Shown piece by piece: positions 17,836-26,886 of a stretch of DNA of 39,196 nucleotides. Source of the stretch: Candidatus Poribacteria bacterium (GTDB taxonomy: Bacteria > Poribacteria > WGA-4E > WGA-3G); assembly GCA_022824265.1 (NCBI GenBank), contig JAJEAG010000004.1, positions 1 through 39,196 of the forward strand, read 5' to 3'. Under the pieces are notes generated by a model. It ran no database searches. It worked only from the letters and a program-made list of their open reading frames with translations, and was not told the DNA's origin. Each line of letters begins with the position of its first letter. The stretch's first letter is position 1. The translations under genes were made by a program, and so were the position numbers.

Positions 17836-18606
17836 ATGATGAAAACAGCCATATTGTGTTTATCAATTCTAATGTTCGGAGTAGTTTTTTCTGTTCGAGC
17901 AGCTAAACTTGGCTTAGCAAGCGCATGGTTATTTGAAGAAAATGGTGGAAAAGTAGCTAAAGATATTGTCAGTGGACACGATGGTGATATCAAAGGTTCA
18001 GTGGAATGGACAGATAACGGAAAATTTGGTGGAGCATTAGATTTTCCTGGCAAAGGTGATAGTTACATCCGTATTGACCACGATGCCGTTTTCAATTCAG
18101 ACCCGTATACTTTTGTCGCTTGGGTTAAGTTAAATGCTGCCTCGTGGCAATACGTTGTCTGGCGGAATGGAGATGTATGGCCAGAATTAAACAATGTCCG
18201 ACATCTTGATATATGGATACACCAAGATGACTTCCCTGTGTTTATGTGGCATGTTAACGGACAAGTTGGTCGAATTGATGGAAAAACCATCGTTGCGGAT
18301 GGTGAATGGCATCATATTGCCAAAGTCTATGATGGTAAGAAGGTTCAGATGTTCATTGATGGTAAACTTGATGGAGATGCCGCAAGTGGTGGTAAACTTG
18401 ATACCAGTGATTCACCGATTTGGATAGGTGCGCGTCCCGGAGATGTCGCTGCTACCGGACTCTTTGATGAGGTAGGGTTCTTTACAAAAGCACTTACTGA
18501 AGCACAGGTAAATGATGTCATGGATAACGGGTTAGAAGATTATGCTGCTGTTGAGGCGGCAGGAAAAGCAACCACAACTTGGGGGTTGCTGAAAACCAAA
18601 AAGTAA
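17836..18606 (+). CDS. Secreted LamG/concanavalin A-like domain protein with Thr-Thr-Trp tail
   Basis: 256 residues from the ATG at 17836 (a second ATG follows immediately); GGGAGG 4-7 nt upstream. The signal peptide is cut near VRA/AKLG. The LamG fold is clear: WLFEENGG, GGALDFPGKGDSYIRI, FTFVAWVKL-type strand, DGEWHHIAKVYDG, MFIDGKLDG, PIWIGARPG and LFDEVGFF. Such domains bind glycans or serve as surface modules. The C terminus is GKATTTWGLLKTKK, the same tail that ends the five YWTD proteins. It is 27 nt after the enolase-superfamily gene, so probably in one operon. Confidence 0.85.
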   Translation: MMKTAILCLSILMFGVVFSVRAAKLGLASAWLFEENGGKVAKDIVSGHDGDIKGSVEWTDNGKFGGALDFPGKGDSYIRIDHDAVFNSDPYTFVAWVKLNAASWQYVVWRNGDVWPELNNVRHLDIWIHQDDFPVFMWHVNGQVGRIDGKTIVADGEWHHIAKVYDGKKVQMFIDGKLDGDAASGGKLDTSDSPIWIGARPGDVAATGLFDEVGFFTKALTEAQVNDVMDNGLEDYAAVEAAGKATTTWGLLKTKK

Positions 18607-18612
18607 ATGAAG

Positions 18613-18631
18613 TAGACACATTGTGTGTCTA
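18613..18631. other. Small hairpin in the LamG-aldehyde dehydrogenase gap
   Basis: TAGACACA and TGTGTCTA are an 8-bp perfect inverted repeat with a 3-nt loop. There is no T tract, so it is more likely an mRNA stabilising or processing structure than a terminator. Confidence 0.35.
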
Positions 18632-18653
18632 ACAGAAATGGAGATAACGAAAT

Positions 18654-20072
18654 ATGCAAATGCACGTTGGTGGTCGATGGGTTGATAAATCAAATAAAAT
18701 AGACGTACTGAGTCCTTTTGACGGTTCTGTTGTTGATACTGTTCCGAAAGGTGATGCCAGCGACGTTGAAACAGCAATACAAACCGCGGAACGCGGCGCA
18801 AAAATCATGGCGGAGTTGACTGGATATGAACGTTATGAGATATTACGGAAAGTCGCTGACTTGATGATAGAAAAGGCAGATGAACTTGCCGAGGTTATCA
18901 CTCGCGAAGAAGGAAAGATAATAGGAGAGGCAACAGTTGAAGCTACACGTGCTTCAGAAATTATCGCACTTTCTGCAGAAGAAGCGAAACGATTAACTGG
19001 TGAAACAATACCGCTTGAAGGAGCACCAGGTGTAAAAAACAAACTCGGATTTACAGTGCGCGTACCTTGTGGTATTGTCGCAGGTATCAGTCCGTTCAAT
19101 TTTCCGTTACACCTTGTCTGCCATAAAGCCGGTCCAGCGATTGCTGGTGGTAATGCTATCATCATCAAACCAGCCACAGACACACCACTATCCGCACTGA
19201 AGTTAGTTGAACTATTTCTGGAAGCAGGCACACCTCCAGAAGCGATTCAGTGTGTTACAGGTCCCGGAGGAGAAATTGGAGATACACTTTGTGCTGATCG
19301 ACGCGTTAGGAAGATTACCTTTACTGGCAGCCGTGATGTTGGTGAACATATTTGTAAGGTAGCAGGATTGAAACGGGTTACAATGGAACTCGGATCGAAC
19401 TCACCACTAATCGTTATGCCAGATGCAGATCCGGAAAAGGTAGCACGCGCTGCAGCAGCGTCCGGATACTCTAATGCGGGTCAGGTCTGTATCTCTACGC
19501 AACGTGTCATCGCACACGAAAAAATATACGGTGATTTCTTGGATGCGTTCCAAGCGGAAGTATCACAAATCGGTATTGGAAATCCATTAGAGTCGGGTGT
19601 TCGCATGGGACCGATGATACGAGAAGGTGATGCTACAAGAGTTACCGAATGGATTAAGGAGGCTGTTGCCGATGGTGCAGAACTCCTCACAGGTGGTGAA
19701 AAGCAGGATCAGTTTGTTACACCCGCTATCCTTGCTAACGTCAAACCGGAAATGAAAATCTCCTGTGATGAAGTATTCGGTCCTGCTGTCGGTGTGACGC
19801 GTGTCAACGACATTGACGAAGCAATCGCACTTGCTAACGATACAAACTACGGACTCAGTGCAGCAATCTTCACACAGAATGTTGACTGGGCAATGCGGTT
19901 CGTCCGTGAGGTAGACTCTGGCAACCTTATGGTGAACTGGGGTACCCAGTGGCGTGCAGACTTGATGCCGTATGGTGGTGTTAAAGAAAGCGGTATGGGT
20001 AAAGAAGGTCCGAAATACGCTATTGAAGAGATGACTGAGTTGAAGATGGCTATCTTCCATTTGAATAGTTAG
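18654..20072 (+). CDS. Aldehyde dehydrogenase family protein
   Basis: 472 residues. All catalytic residues are present: Asn149 (SPFNFPL), Glu245 (MELGSNSP), Cys279 (GQVCIS), and the NAD-binding FTGSRDVG stretch at 223-230. The product oxidises aldehydes to acids with NAD(P) in the cytoplasm. The sequence resembles the lactaldehyde/glyceraldehyde-type group, but I cannot name the substrate. GGAG about 10 nt before the ATG. As last gene of the + strand cluster containing an oxidoreductase and an enolase-superfamily protein, it may finish a sugar or sugar-acid pathway. Confidence 0.9.
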   Translation: MQMHVGGRWVDKSNKIDVLSPFDGSVVDTVPKGDASDVETAIQTAERGAKIMAELTGYERYEILRKVADLMIEKADELAEVITREEGKIIGEATVEATRASEIIALSAEEAKRLTGETIPLEGAPGVKNKLGFTVRVPCGIVAGISPFNFPLHLVCHKAGPAIAGGNAIIIKPATDTPLSALKLVELFLEAGTPPEAIQCVTGPGGEIGDTLCADRRVRKITFTGSRDVGEHICKVAGLKRVTMELGSNSPLIVMPDADPEKVARAAAASGYSNAGQVCISTQRVIAHEKIYGDFLDAFQAEVSQIGIGNPLESGVRMGPMIREGDATRVTEWIKEAVADGAELLTGGEKQDQFVTPAILANVKPEMKISCDEVFGPAVGVTRVNDIDEAIALANDTNYGLSAAIFTQNVDWAMRFVREVDSGNLMVNWGTQWRADLMPYGGVKESGMGKEGPKYAIEEMTELKMAIFHLNS

Positions 20073-20095
20073 ACACGTACTCTGATAGTTAAACC

Positions 20096-20129
20096 TAACC
20101 CGCTGTTGATGAGAATTGATGGCGGGTTA
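20096..20129. terminator. Candidate terminator between convergent genes
   Basis: TAACCCGC (20096-20103) pairs with GCGGGTTA (20122-20129) around an 18-nt loop. It is followed by a weak T-containing stretch and lies between the convergent aldehyde dehydrogenase and SUMF1 genes. Confidence 0.45.
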
Positions 20130-20180
20130 ATGTTTGGTATTACATTCTTACCTCAACATAGGATGTAAATTTTCAGGAAT

Positions 20181-21323
20181 TTATTCTTTTAAAGGTGTTG
20201 CATTGCGTGATTTCACGCATCGGAATCCCTCATTAGGGTTCGTGTCGGTTGGTTTGCGCCAGTTACGTTTTGCAATACGAGAACTTTGAGCACTACTAAG
20301 CCAAGAACCTCCTCGTAATACGCGGTTGTTCTTTAGAGTAATGAAATTATTCAGGACATCATCAAGACTGTTTACACTCGAAATCGGATTGTCCCGCGGT
20401 GAATTGACATAGTAATTCTCATTATACATATCCAGACACCACTCACGCACGTTGCCTACCATATCGTATAATCCATATTTGTTGGCTGGATAAGTTCCAA
20501 CAGGAGTAATTTCCTTGTCCGTTCCATCAAAATAATTCGCATTGGTTGGATCAATTGTATTTCCCCAAGGAAACTTATTACCTACCAATCCACCACGTGC
20601 TGCTTTCTCCCATTCAGCCTCTGTCGGCAAACGTTTTCCTGTCCATTTTGCATAAGCCATCGCAGCATACCAACTCACATATACAACGGGATACTCGCTC
20701 TTACCAGCAGGGAAGTCATTACCAAACCAATCCGCTAAGTAATATCCATCATGATATTCACTTAGAATCTGGTCTTTCCGCCAACGTGGGTTAGCATCAA
20801 TGAACTGCTTATATTGCCCATTCGTCACCTCGAATCTGTCTATATAATAAGCATCAAGGTAGACTGCATGTATAGGTTTTTCATCAAGACTACCATTACT
20901 GCTACCCATCTGGAATTCGCCTGCTGGAATGAGTACCATATCAGGAAGATTGCCCTCCAACTTGAATTCATAAGGTATTTTTACCAAAAAACTAATTGGT
21001 TTACCTTCACGTGTTGCAGGATGAAAGGTGGATTTCTTTAGTGCTTCAATCGAAGCTTCTTCCAACCCAAAACCGAGTTGAGTAAGTGCCTTAATGTCGA
21101 CTGCCTTACCACTTTCATCAATAGTCGCTGACAGAAATACTTTACCTTCCTTTTGTGCTATTTGTGCTTCCTTCGGATAAACTGGCTTTTGTGGATTTTT
21201 GAAACGAGGGGGTATCACACCAGAGGGCTTGTTGGAAATATCTGGAACTATGTCAGCTGCCAAACAGTTTGAGAACAGAAACATAAGACAGATAATTGTA
21301 GATATTAAATTGATACCTTTCAT
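20181..21323 (-). CDS. TonB C-terminal domain fused to a SUMF1/FGE-like domain lacking catalytic cysteines
   Basis: 380 residues. A signal peptide ends near CLA/ADI. Residues 44-122 are a TonB-C fold (VYPKEAQ, GKVFLSATID, FHPATREGKP). Residues 129-372 are the formylglycine-generating-enzyme-like fold: MVLIPAGEFQMGS, DRFEVTNGQY, KRLPTEAEWEKAARGG, YGLYDMVGNVREW, RVLRGGSW, GFRC. In true FGE two cysteines follow the GGS motif; here those positions are Ser343 and Ser348, so sulfatase activation is unlikely. The domain may instead bind ligand or peptidoglycan, as in many secreted SUMF1 relatives. TonB-C may contact an outer-membrane receptor. The fusion is periplasmic or exported. Confidence 0.85.
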   Translation of the reverse strand: MKGINLISTIICLMFLFSNCLAADIVPDISNKPSGVIPPRFKNPQKPVYPKEAQIAQKEGKVFLSATIDESGKAVDIKALTQLGFGLEEASIEALKKSTFHPATREGKPISFLVKIPYEFKLEGNLPDMVLIPAGEFQMGSSNGSLDEKPIHAVYLDAYYIDRFEVTNGQYKQFIDANPRWRKDQILSEYHDGYYLADWFGNDFPAGKSEYPVVYVSWYAAMAYAKWTGKRLPTEAEWEKAARGGLVGNKFPWGNTIDPTNANYFDGTDKEITPVGTYPANKYGLYDMVGNVREWCLDMYNENYYVNSPRDNPISSVNSLDDVLNNFITLKNNRVLRGGSWLSSAQSSRIAKRNWRKPTDTNPNEGFRCVKSRNATPLKE

Positions 21324-21357
21324 TATGTCTCCGATTTGGTGTTAAATAATAAAATAA

Positions 21358-21389
21358 TAGGCGCGTCCTCTGTAGAAGGAGTGCGCCTA
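21358..21389 (-). terminator. Candidate terminator after the EF-G-like gene
   Basis: TAGGCGC (21358-21364) and GCGCCTA (21383-21389) form a 7-bp stem with partly paired interior. On the minus strand it is followed by an AT-rich tail (TATTATTTTATTATTT). It lies 47 nt after the stop of the gene at 21436-23514. Confidence 0.55.
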
Positions 21390-21435
21390 CCTTATACGAA
21401 TGCTTGTGTTGACTGACAGAAAATGTAGCAGCGTA

Positions 21436-23514
21436 TTACGCTTCTTCTTCTTCTTCCGTTTTAGATGCAGCAATAACTTTCTGTGCAACATCATCGGGAA
21501 CGATCTCATAACGAGCGAATTCCGTAGTGAAGTTCCCACGTGCACTTGTCATAGATTTCAAATCAATAGAATAACGGAGCATCTCGGATTGCGGGACCAT
21601 AGCCTGTATAATCTGTTTTTTACCGACCTGTTCAACACCCATCACTTGTCCCCGTCTTCCATTCAGGTCACCGATGATGTTACCCATATATTGTTCAGGA
21701 ACAGAAATTGAGACATTCATGATCGGTTCAAGCAAACATGGTTCTGCTTGTTGTACAGCAGTTGCAAAAGCCATTGATCCTGCGATTTGGAACGCCATAT
21801 CCGATGAATCAACATCATGGTATTTTCCATCATGAAGGTCAATCTCGATATCTACTAATGGATAACCTGCGAGAACACCAAGTCCCATTCTTTGACGTAT
21901 ACCTTTCTCTACAGCGGGAATATAGTTGGATGGAATCACGCCACCTTTAATGCTGTTAATAAACTCAAATCCTTCACCGCGTCCCAAAGGTGCAAGATTA
22001 ATGGTAACATCTCCGAATTGTCCTTTACCGCCTGATTGTTTTTTGTGCCGTTCTTGAATGTTTTGTACACGTCTGCGAACAGTTTCACGATAAGGTACTT
22101 TAGGGGTCGCAACCTGTGTCTCAACACCGAATTTCTCTACAATCCGATCACGATTCACTGTAATATGGAGATCACCAAGACCTGAAACTAAGAGCTGCTT
22201 TGTTACGTCATTCCGTTCAATCTGAAAGGATGGGTCCTCTTCGCTTATTCGTGTTAGAGCAGTCATAAGTTTCTCGTCATCACCTTCCCGTGCTGGCGAA
22301 ATAGCATAGGAAATAACCGTGTTTGGAAACTCAATCCCTGGTAATTTAATAGTTGCATCTCTGTCACACAATGTGTCTCCAGTATGTGTTGCAGTGAGTT
22401 TTGTCAATGCACCGATATCACCAGCGGGGATATTAGGGGTGTTGATGGCTTGCTTACCGTTCATGAATGTTGGTTTACCAAGTCGTTCTGTACCACCTTT
22501 TGTAGAATTTGCTACTTGTATATCTCCTGCTAAAGACCCAGAATAGACACGGAAGAGACTAAGTTGCCCTGAAAAGGGATCTGCAATTGTTTTGAATACC
22601 AAAGCAGACAGAGGTGCTTCTGTTGAGGGTTCACGCGTTTTGGATTCGTCTTCAACATCTTCAACAGCACCAACTTGAACAGGGGATGGACAACAACTAA
22701 CAATCATATCCAACAATTGTTGAACACCTATATTTTTCAACGCAGAACCACATAATACTGGTACAAACTGGTTTTCAGAAATACCTGTTTGTAAACCGTT
22801 TTGTATTTCCTCCTCAGAGAGTTCACCTTCAAAGAACTTCTCAATGAGTTCATCGTCGCTTTCTGCTGCAACTTCAACAAGAGCTTCACGGTATTCTTCC
22901 GCGACACCTGCTAAGTCGTCAGGTATATCGGTTTTTGCGACCGGCGCATTTCCGTTAGGTTCAAGAAACGCTGCATTCTGAATTACATCCACAACCCCTG
23001 AAAATTGTTCCTCTTTCCCAATTGGGATTTGGACAGGGACAGCACGTGTTTCTAATATATCTGATATACTTGCTAAAGCGTTATCGAAACTTGCATTCTC
23101 TTTATCCATCTTGTTGATGAAGAGGAGTCGTGGCAGTTCATATTTATCTGCTACTTCCCATACCTTTTCAGTTCCACCTTCTACTCCTGTTGTAGCATCC
23201 ACTACGACGATAACAGCGTCAACGACTCGTAGCACACCGTGAAGATCACCATAAAAATCCTCTGCTCCGGGAGTATCAATAAGGTTGAGTTTATGTTCTC
23301 CCCATTCCGATATACACACTGAACAATTGAGTGAAGTTTTGCGTTCTATCTCATCAGAGGCATAGTCAGCTACCGTGTTTCCGTCATCCACGGAACCCAT
23401 TCGCTCAATGGCACCGCCGTTATAGAGCATTGCTTCAATTAGGGATGTCTTACCGGATCCCGAATGAGCAATTATACCGATATTCCGAATTTCTTCTGTT
23501 CTGTATTGTCTCAT
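21436..23514 (-). CDS. EF-G-2-like translational GTPase
   Basis: 692 residues, the normal EF-G length with five domains. The P loop AHSGSGKTS is at 16-24, G3 is DTPGA (80-84) and G4 is NKMD. The GSGKT form of the P loop and the loss of the RGIT motif place it with the EF-G paralogues (EF-G-2 type) rather than the canonical fusA product (AHIDAGKTT, DTPGH). Domain IV has the usual GKGQFGDV stretch. The catalytic His of the G3 loop is Ala84. The acidic C terminus is SKTEEEEEA. Its role on the ribosome is cytoplasmic and not known in detail. AGGA lies 4-5 nt before the ATG, with a stronger AAAGGAG further up. Confidence 0.85.
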   Translation of the reverse strand: MRQYRTEEIRNIGIIAHSGSGKTSLIEAMLYNGGAIERMGSVDDGNTVADYASDEIERKTSLNCSVCISEWGEHKLNLIDTPGAEDFYGDLHGVLRVVDAVIVVVDATTGVEGGTEKVWEVADKYELPRLLFINKMDKENASFDNALASISDILETRAVPVQIPIGKEEQFSGVVDVIQNAAFLEPNGNAPVAKTDIPDDLAGVAEEYREALVEVAAESDDELIEKFFEGELSEEEIQNGLQTGISENQFVPVLCGSALKNIGVQQLLDMIVSCCPSPVQVGAVEDVEDESKTREPSTEAPLSALVFKTIADPFSGQLSLFRVYSGSLAGDIQVANSTKGGTERLGKPTFMNGKQAINTPNIPAGDIGALTKLTATHTGDTLCDRDATIKLPGIEFPNTVISYAISPAREGDDEKLMTALTRISEEDPSFQIERNDVTKQLLVSGLGDLHITVNRDRIVEKFGVETQVATPKVPYRETVRRRVQNIQERHKKQSGGKGQFGDVTINLAPLGRGEGFEFINSIKGGVIPSNYIPAVEKGIRQRMGLGVLAGYPLVDIEIDLHDGKYHDVDSSDMAFQIAGSMAFATAVQQAEPCLLEPIMNVSISVPEQYMGNIIGDLNGRRGQVMGVEQVGKKQIIQAMVPQSEMLRYSIDLKSMTSARGNFTTEFARYEIVPDDVAQKVIAASKTEEEEEA

Positions 23515-23731
23515 TTTATCCTATGTTCTCCTTTTGTCACCATACGGAATAGGTCAAACTATGCCGTTTAAAGATATTATATTTTAGCATATATGACATT
23601 TAAATTTCAACAAAAACCTACACGCTAATTTACATTTTGGTTTGAACGGTTTTATTTTAACATTCAATACCAAATTCTATCTTTATAGGATATAATGTAC
23701 ACCAATCTAATAGTATATAAAGGATATTAAA

Positions 23732-24100
23732 ATGAATGTGTTATTCTTTGCACTCGGTTCAGGTTTTAGTCTTCTGAGTGTGTTATTTGGTGCTTTCGGG
23801 GCACATACACTCAAGAAGCAACTAACACCAGAGATGTTGGATATATTTGAGGTTGCGGTGCGATATCAGATGTATCACAGTATAGGATTAATTGTTGTTG
23901 CTTGGGCAATATCGCAGTGGCAAAACTCACTCACAAATGCTGCAGGATGGTGCTTTGTTGCCGGTATCCTTATTTTTTCAGGTAGTCTATATATCCTTAG
24001 TCTGACAGAGATTCGTTGGCTTGGTGCAATAACACCTATTGGTGGATTGGCATTTATCGCTGGTTGGGGATGTTTGGTAGCTGCAGCCTTTCGCCAGTAA
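23732..24100 (+). CDS. DUF423-family small membrane protein
   Basis: 122 residues, four predicted membrane segments. The family pattern is clear: LFGAFGAHTLKKQLTPEML, then VRYQMYHSIGLI, FSGSLYILSLT and ITPIGGLAFIAGW. Homologues are called DUF423/YgdD/TMEM256; they sit in the inner membrane and have no settled function. Only -10-like TATAAT at 23691-23696 is seen upstream. It is divergent from the EF-G-like gene and convergent with the WD40 gene at 24158. Confidence 0.88.
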   Translation: MNVLFFALGSGFSLLSVLFGAFGAHTLKKQLTPEMLDIFEVAVRYQMYHSIGLIVVAWAISQWQNSLTNAAGWCFVAGILIFSGSLYILSLTEIRWLGAITPIGGLAFIAGWGCLVAAAFRQ

Positions 24101-24157
24101 CCACAGACATAACAAGGAATTTACCTCTACTGTATAAATACATAGTAAGAAGTAAGT

Positions 24158-26239
24158 TCAAGGATTCCTTCGTGAGATTTTGTCCCAATCCCAGAGGACA
24201 ATTGTTCCGTCTTCGCAGGCACTTACTAATGTCTTTCCTCCGTCAATAAAAACCATGTCTGTTATCTGATGGAGCCAACTACTATGTCCTGTATGTGTTG
24301 ACAGAAGTTGACAAGTCTGTACGTCATATAATTGAAATTTATCCCATTCCCCAACCACAAGTGTTTTGCTATCAGGTGAAAATAAAATAATATAATTACC
24401 AACATCGGTTTTGCATTTTCTAAGCAGCATACGATTAGTTAGATCCCATAAGTAGACCGTCCCATACCCCGAACTTGCGAGAATCTTTCCGTCAGGTGAA
24501 AATGCTAAAGCACTTGTATATCTATTATGACCAGTGAGTGTAAATTTGAGGTCACCTGTATCTACATTCCATAGGTTTATTTGTTTACTTTTACCTCCAC
24601 TTGCAAGTAACTTTCCACTATGAGAAAATGTTAAAGCATCTACCTCATTTTCGTGTCCATTAAGTGTATATATGGGACGATTAGTGTTAGATTTTGTGAC
24701 ATGTCTCTCCAAGAATGACTGCGGTGGGTCTGTAATATCCCACAATTGAATTGTTCCAATTTGATTATTTTTTGAAGTGATAGCTAACATTTTTTCATCT
24801 GGAGAAAATTCAAACAACAATCTGGAACGATTTTTTGGATACCCATGCTTCTTTATGCTTCCATGGTATCTGTTTTTGTTGATATCCAACAACCTAATAT
24901 CTTTACCGAAAGCGTCTTTCATTGCGAGTATTGAGGCATTTGGTGAAATAGTCTCATCAGTTACATATCCTTTCAAGTATGATACCGATTTTTGATGTCC
25001 TGTATCTACATTCCAGTGTTGAATCTGAGAATGAAAGTTAGTTAAACTTATAATTGTATTTTCATCAATTGATGCTGCTATACCTGAGATCTCATCTATA
25101 TATCCTGTACAAATGAATTGAAGATTACCTGTGGAAGTTTCCCAGCCACGGATTGTGTTATCTTCACTCGCTGAGAGTAAAAGTTCTCCATCTGGTGAAA
25201 ATGCTAACGCAGTTATCTCGTCTTTGTGTCCTTTGAGTTCTAACGTGGGATAATATTTACCAATAAAACCTCTCAAACCTTGTTGATTCTGTGTAGCATT
25301 CCATAAGGATATAACACCCTTATCTCCGCCCCCTGCTAAAAGTTTACCATTCGGGGAAAAGATGAGTGTGTTGAAACCAGATACATCACTAAATGTTGCC
25401 CGATGTATTGTTGTATCAATGTCCCATATTTTGATACTATAATTATCGCAACTTGCTAAGGATTTTCCATCATGTGAAAACGCTAAATCAGATAACAATC
25501 TTTGTTTATGACTCGTCAAGGTTAACAGATGTTCTCCAGTATCAGTCTTCCAAACATTAATTCGATCGTCTTTTTTTCTTTTGTAGTATGATGTCGCCAG
25601 AAAACGACCATCTGGTGAAATTACGATACCGTCAATATCCTCTTCCTTAAAGTCCATATCTATTTTTTTAACTGTTGGCATTTCTGTTGCATTTTCTTCG
25701 AGAGACTTGACGTATACTTTTTCAATGATACCGTCTCCTTTACTTAGTAAGTCTGTTGTAACAAGTATTGTTCCATCTTCAGAGAAATGCGCGGAGTGAA
25801 AGGATTGGCGTTTTTCTTTTGGGATAATGCCAACAAGTTCTCCAGAATCTGTTTTCCAACGTGAAATTGTACCTGCAGAACTTGCACCAGTAAGGATCTT
25901 TCCATCCGCTGAAAAGGCAATGTTTTTGATATTCTGTCTTTCTCTCTTGAATAAAGCGATTTCCTTTCCAGTATTAGCATCGTGCATCCATACTCCGATA
26001 GTTGTTGCAACTGCAAACCGAGTATTATCTGGTGACACCTTGATGTCATTTACCTTTCCTTTACCGAGACGTGCTTTTGCTCCGTATGGCAATTCCCAGT
26101 TGGAGTAGTCAACCTCGGATGGCTGAAGGGTTATGGTTGATAAACCCCCTCGTTTTGGCACACCGCGAATGAAGAAAGTCAATAGAAGGACAACAAAAAC
26201 TACTAAGAAAATTGTGAAGAAGAGACGTGTTGATTTCAC
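24158..26239 (-). CDS. Membrane-anchored WD40-repeat protein
   Basis: 693 residues from a GTG start; AAAGGAG about 8 nt upstream supports it. Residues 5-25 form an uncleaved signal anchor. The rest is at least ten WD40-like repeats, for example VYLWDLTNR, IQLWDITDP, INLWNVDTG, each with a FSPDGK-type turn, ending LWDWDKISRRNP. Two propellers are likely on the outer face of the inner membrane. Unlike the paralogues at 3916/6495 it has no type IX-type tail. It carries the same WELPYGAKARLGKGK and C-terminal motifs as the short gene at 26887. The ligand is unknown; such propellers are scaffolds. Confidence 0.82.
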   Translation of the reverse strand: MKSTRLFFTIFLVVFVVLLLTFFIRGVPKRGGLSTITLQPSEVDYSNWELPYGAKARLGKGKVNDIKVSPDNTRFAVATTIGVWMHDANTGKEIALFKRERQNIKNIAFSADGKILTGASSAGTISRWKTDSGELVGIIPKEKRQSFHSAHFSEDGTILVTTDLLSKGDGIIEKVYVKSLEENATEMPTVKKIDMDFKEEDIDGIVISPDGRFLATSYYKRKKDDRINVWKTDTGEHLLTLTSHKQRLLSDLAFSHDGKSLASCDNYSIKIWDIDTTIHRATFSDVSGFNTLIFSPNGKLLAGGGDKGVISLWNATQNQQGLRGFIGKYYPTLELKGHKDEITALAFSPDGELLLSASEDNTIRGWETSTGNLQFICTGYIDEISGIAASIDENTIISLTNFHSQIQHWNVDTGHQKSVSYLKGYVTDETISPNASILAMKDAFGKDIRLLDINKNRYHGSIKKHGYPKNRSRLLFEFSPDEKMLAITSKNNQIGTIQLWDITDPPQSFLERHVTKSNTNRPIYTLNGHENEVDALTFSHSGKLLASGGKSKQINLWNVDTGDLKFTLTGHNRYTSALAFSPDGKILASSGYGTVYLWDLTNRMLLRKCKTDVGNYIILFSPDSKTLVVGEWDKFQLYDVQTCQLLSTHTGHSSWLHQITDMVFIDGGKTLVSACEDGTIVLWDWDKISRRNP

Positions 26240-26264
26240 CTTAAATTGCTCCTTTGCAAAATAA

Positions 26265-26294
26265 ATTATACCATTTCTAATAAATAAAGTGTCA
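26265..26294 (-). promoter_or_regulatory. Candidate promoter of the WD40 gene inside a repeat end
   Basis: On the minus strand TGACAC (26289-26294), an 18-nt spacer and TATAAT (26265-26270). The -10 lies within a sequence (26265-26288) that matches 22 of 24 bases of the left end of the repeat element at 28031-28165, so a repeat terminus may supply this promoter. Confidence 0.45.
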
Positions 26295-26511
26295 TTTTCG
26301 GGGAGTACTTATAGGATCTACCTTGAATCAACGTCAAATTGCGTTTATGGCATTCCCCGGTTATAAACGTCTTATCTCATGGATCGTAATTTTTACCTAA
26401 TGAAATTGTGACCTTTTGTTACGTCACAATGACGTTATGAATCCAGTCAGAACAAGGAATGTGACGCGAATTTCGCTTTTTTATTTTGCATTTTTTCTAT
26501 ATCGTTTGAAC

Positions 26512-26649
26512 TGTCTGAATCACTGAAGGCACTGAAAACGCGGAAAACACTGAAGGAGTTTCTGATATTTCAATGTGGTGTTCATAGGATTAACATTTCA
26601 GCATGATATAGGAATACTACCGTCTTCTATGTTTTTTGTGATTCAGACA
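26512..26649. repeat. Small TIR-bounded repeat element, family TGTCTGAAYC
   Basis: TGTCTGAATCAC (26512-26523) and GTGATTCAGACA (26638-26649) are perfect 12-bp terminal inverted repeats bounding 138 bp. The left half has three copies of CACTGAA. It has no coding capacity. A related element with TCTGAACC/GGTTCAGA ends lies at 27564-27721. It looks like a non-autonomous (MITE-like) or other dispersed repeat. Confidence 0.55.
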
Positions 26650-26700
26650 ATTATGAATATATTTTGAAACATGACCGAATATGAATTAAATTGCTTTGAA

Positions 26701-26826
26701 AAAAACGTACCAAAAAAGGGTGTTTTTCGGTTTTTGGTTCGTTTTGAATTTCGGGTTTATGCCTATCTGAAACTGGGTTTATAGGTGTGTACGATATTTT
26801 TAGAATTTTCATTTTGGTTCGTTTTT
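26701..26826 (+). repeat. 126-bp dispersed repeat with hairpin, copy A
   Basis: Aligns end to end with 27812-27938 (same orientation, roughly three quarters identical). The left arm AAAACGTACCAAAAA (26702-26716) pairs with TTTTTGGTTCGTTTT (26731-26745), 14 of 15 positions; the right end repeats the inverted arm (ATTTTGGTTCGTTTTT). The shared centre reads TATGCCT-TCTG--CTGGGTTTAT. Stem differences between copies are compensated, which suggests selection on or recent origin from a structured unit. Confidence 0.6.
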
Positions 26827-26886
26827 CCTTTTCGGCTTTTTTTCATATTCAGTCGTTAGTATTCGGACTACAGATATAGTATACTA

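Larger units (their letters stand above)
26295..26886. other. Repeat-rich intergenic region
   Basis: About 590 bases without a credible gene. It holds an 8-bp inverted repeat ATTGTGAC/GTCACAAT (26405-26430), a TIR-bounded element (26512-26649) and copy A of a 126-bp repeat (26701-26826). The remainder is AT-rich. Confidence 0.6.

Noticed and set aside
26405-26430. ATTGTGAC/GTCACAAT inverted repeat as a transcription-factor operator
   Set aside because: It resembles a CRP-type palindrome at a glance, but the spacer of 10 and the distance from any start leave no support.
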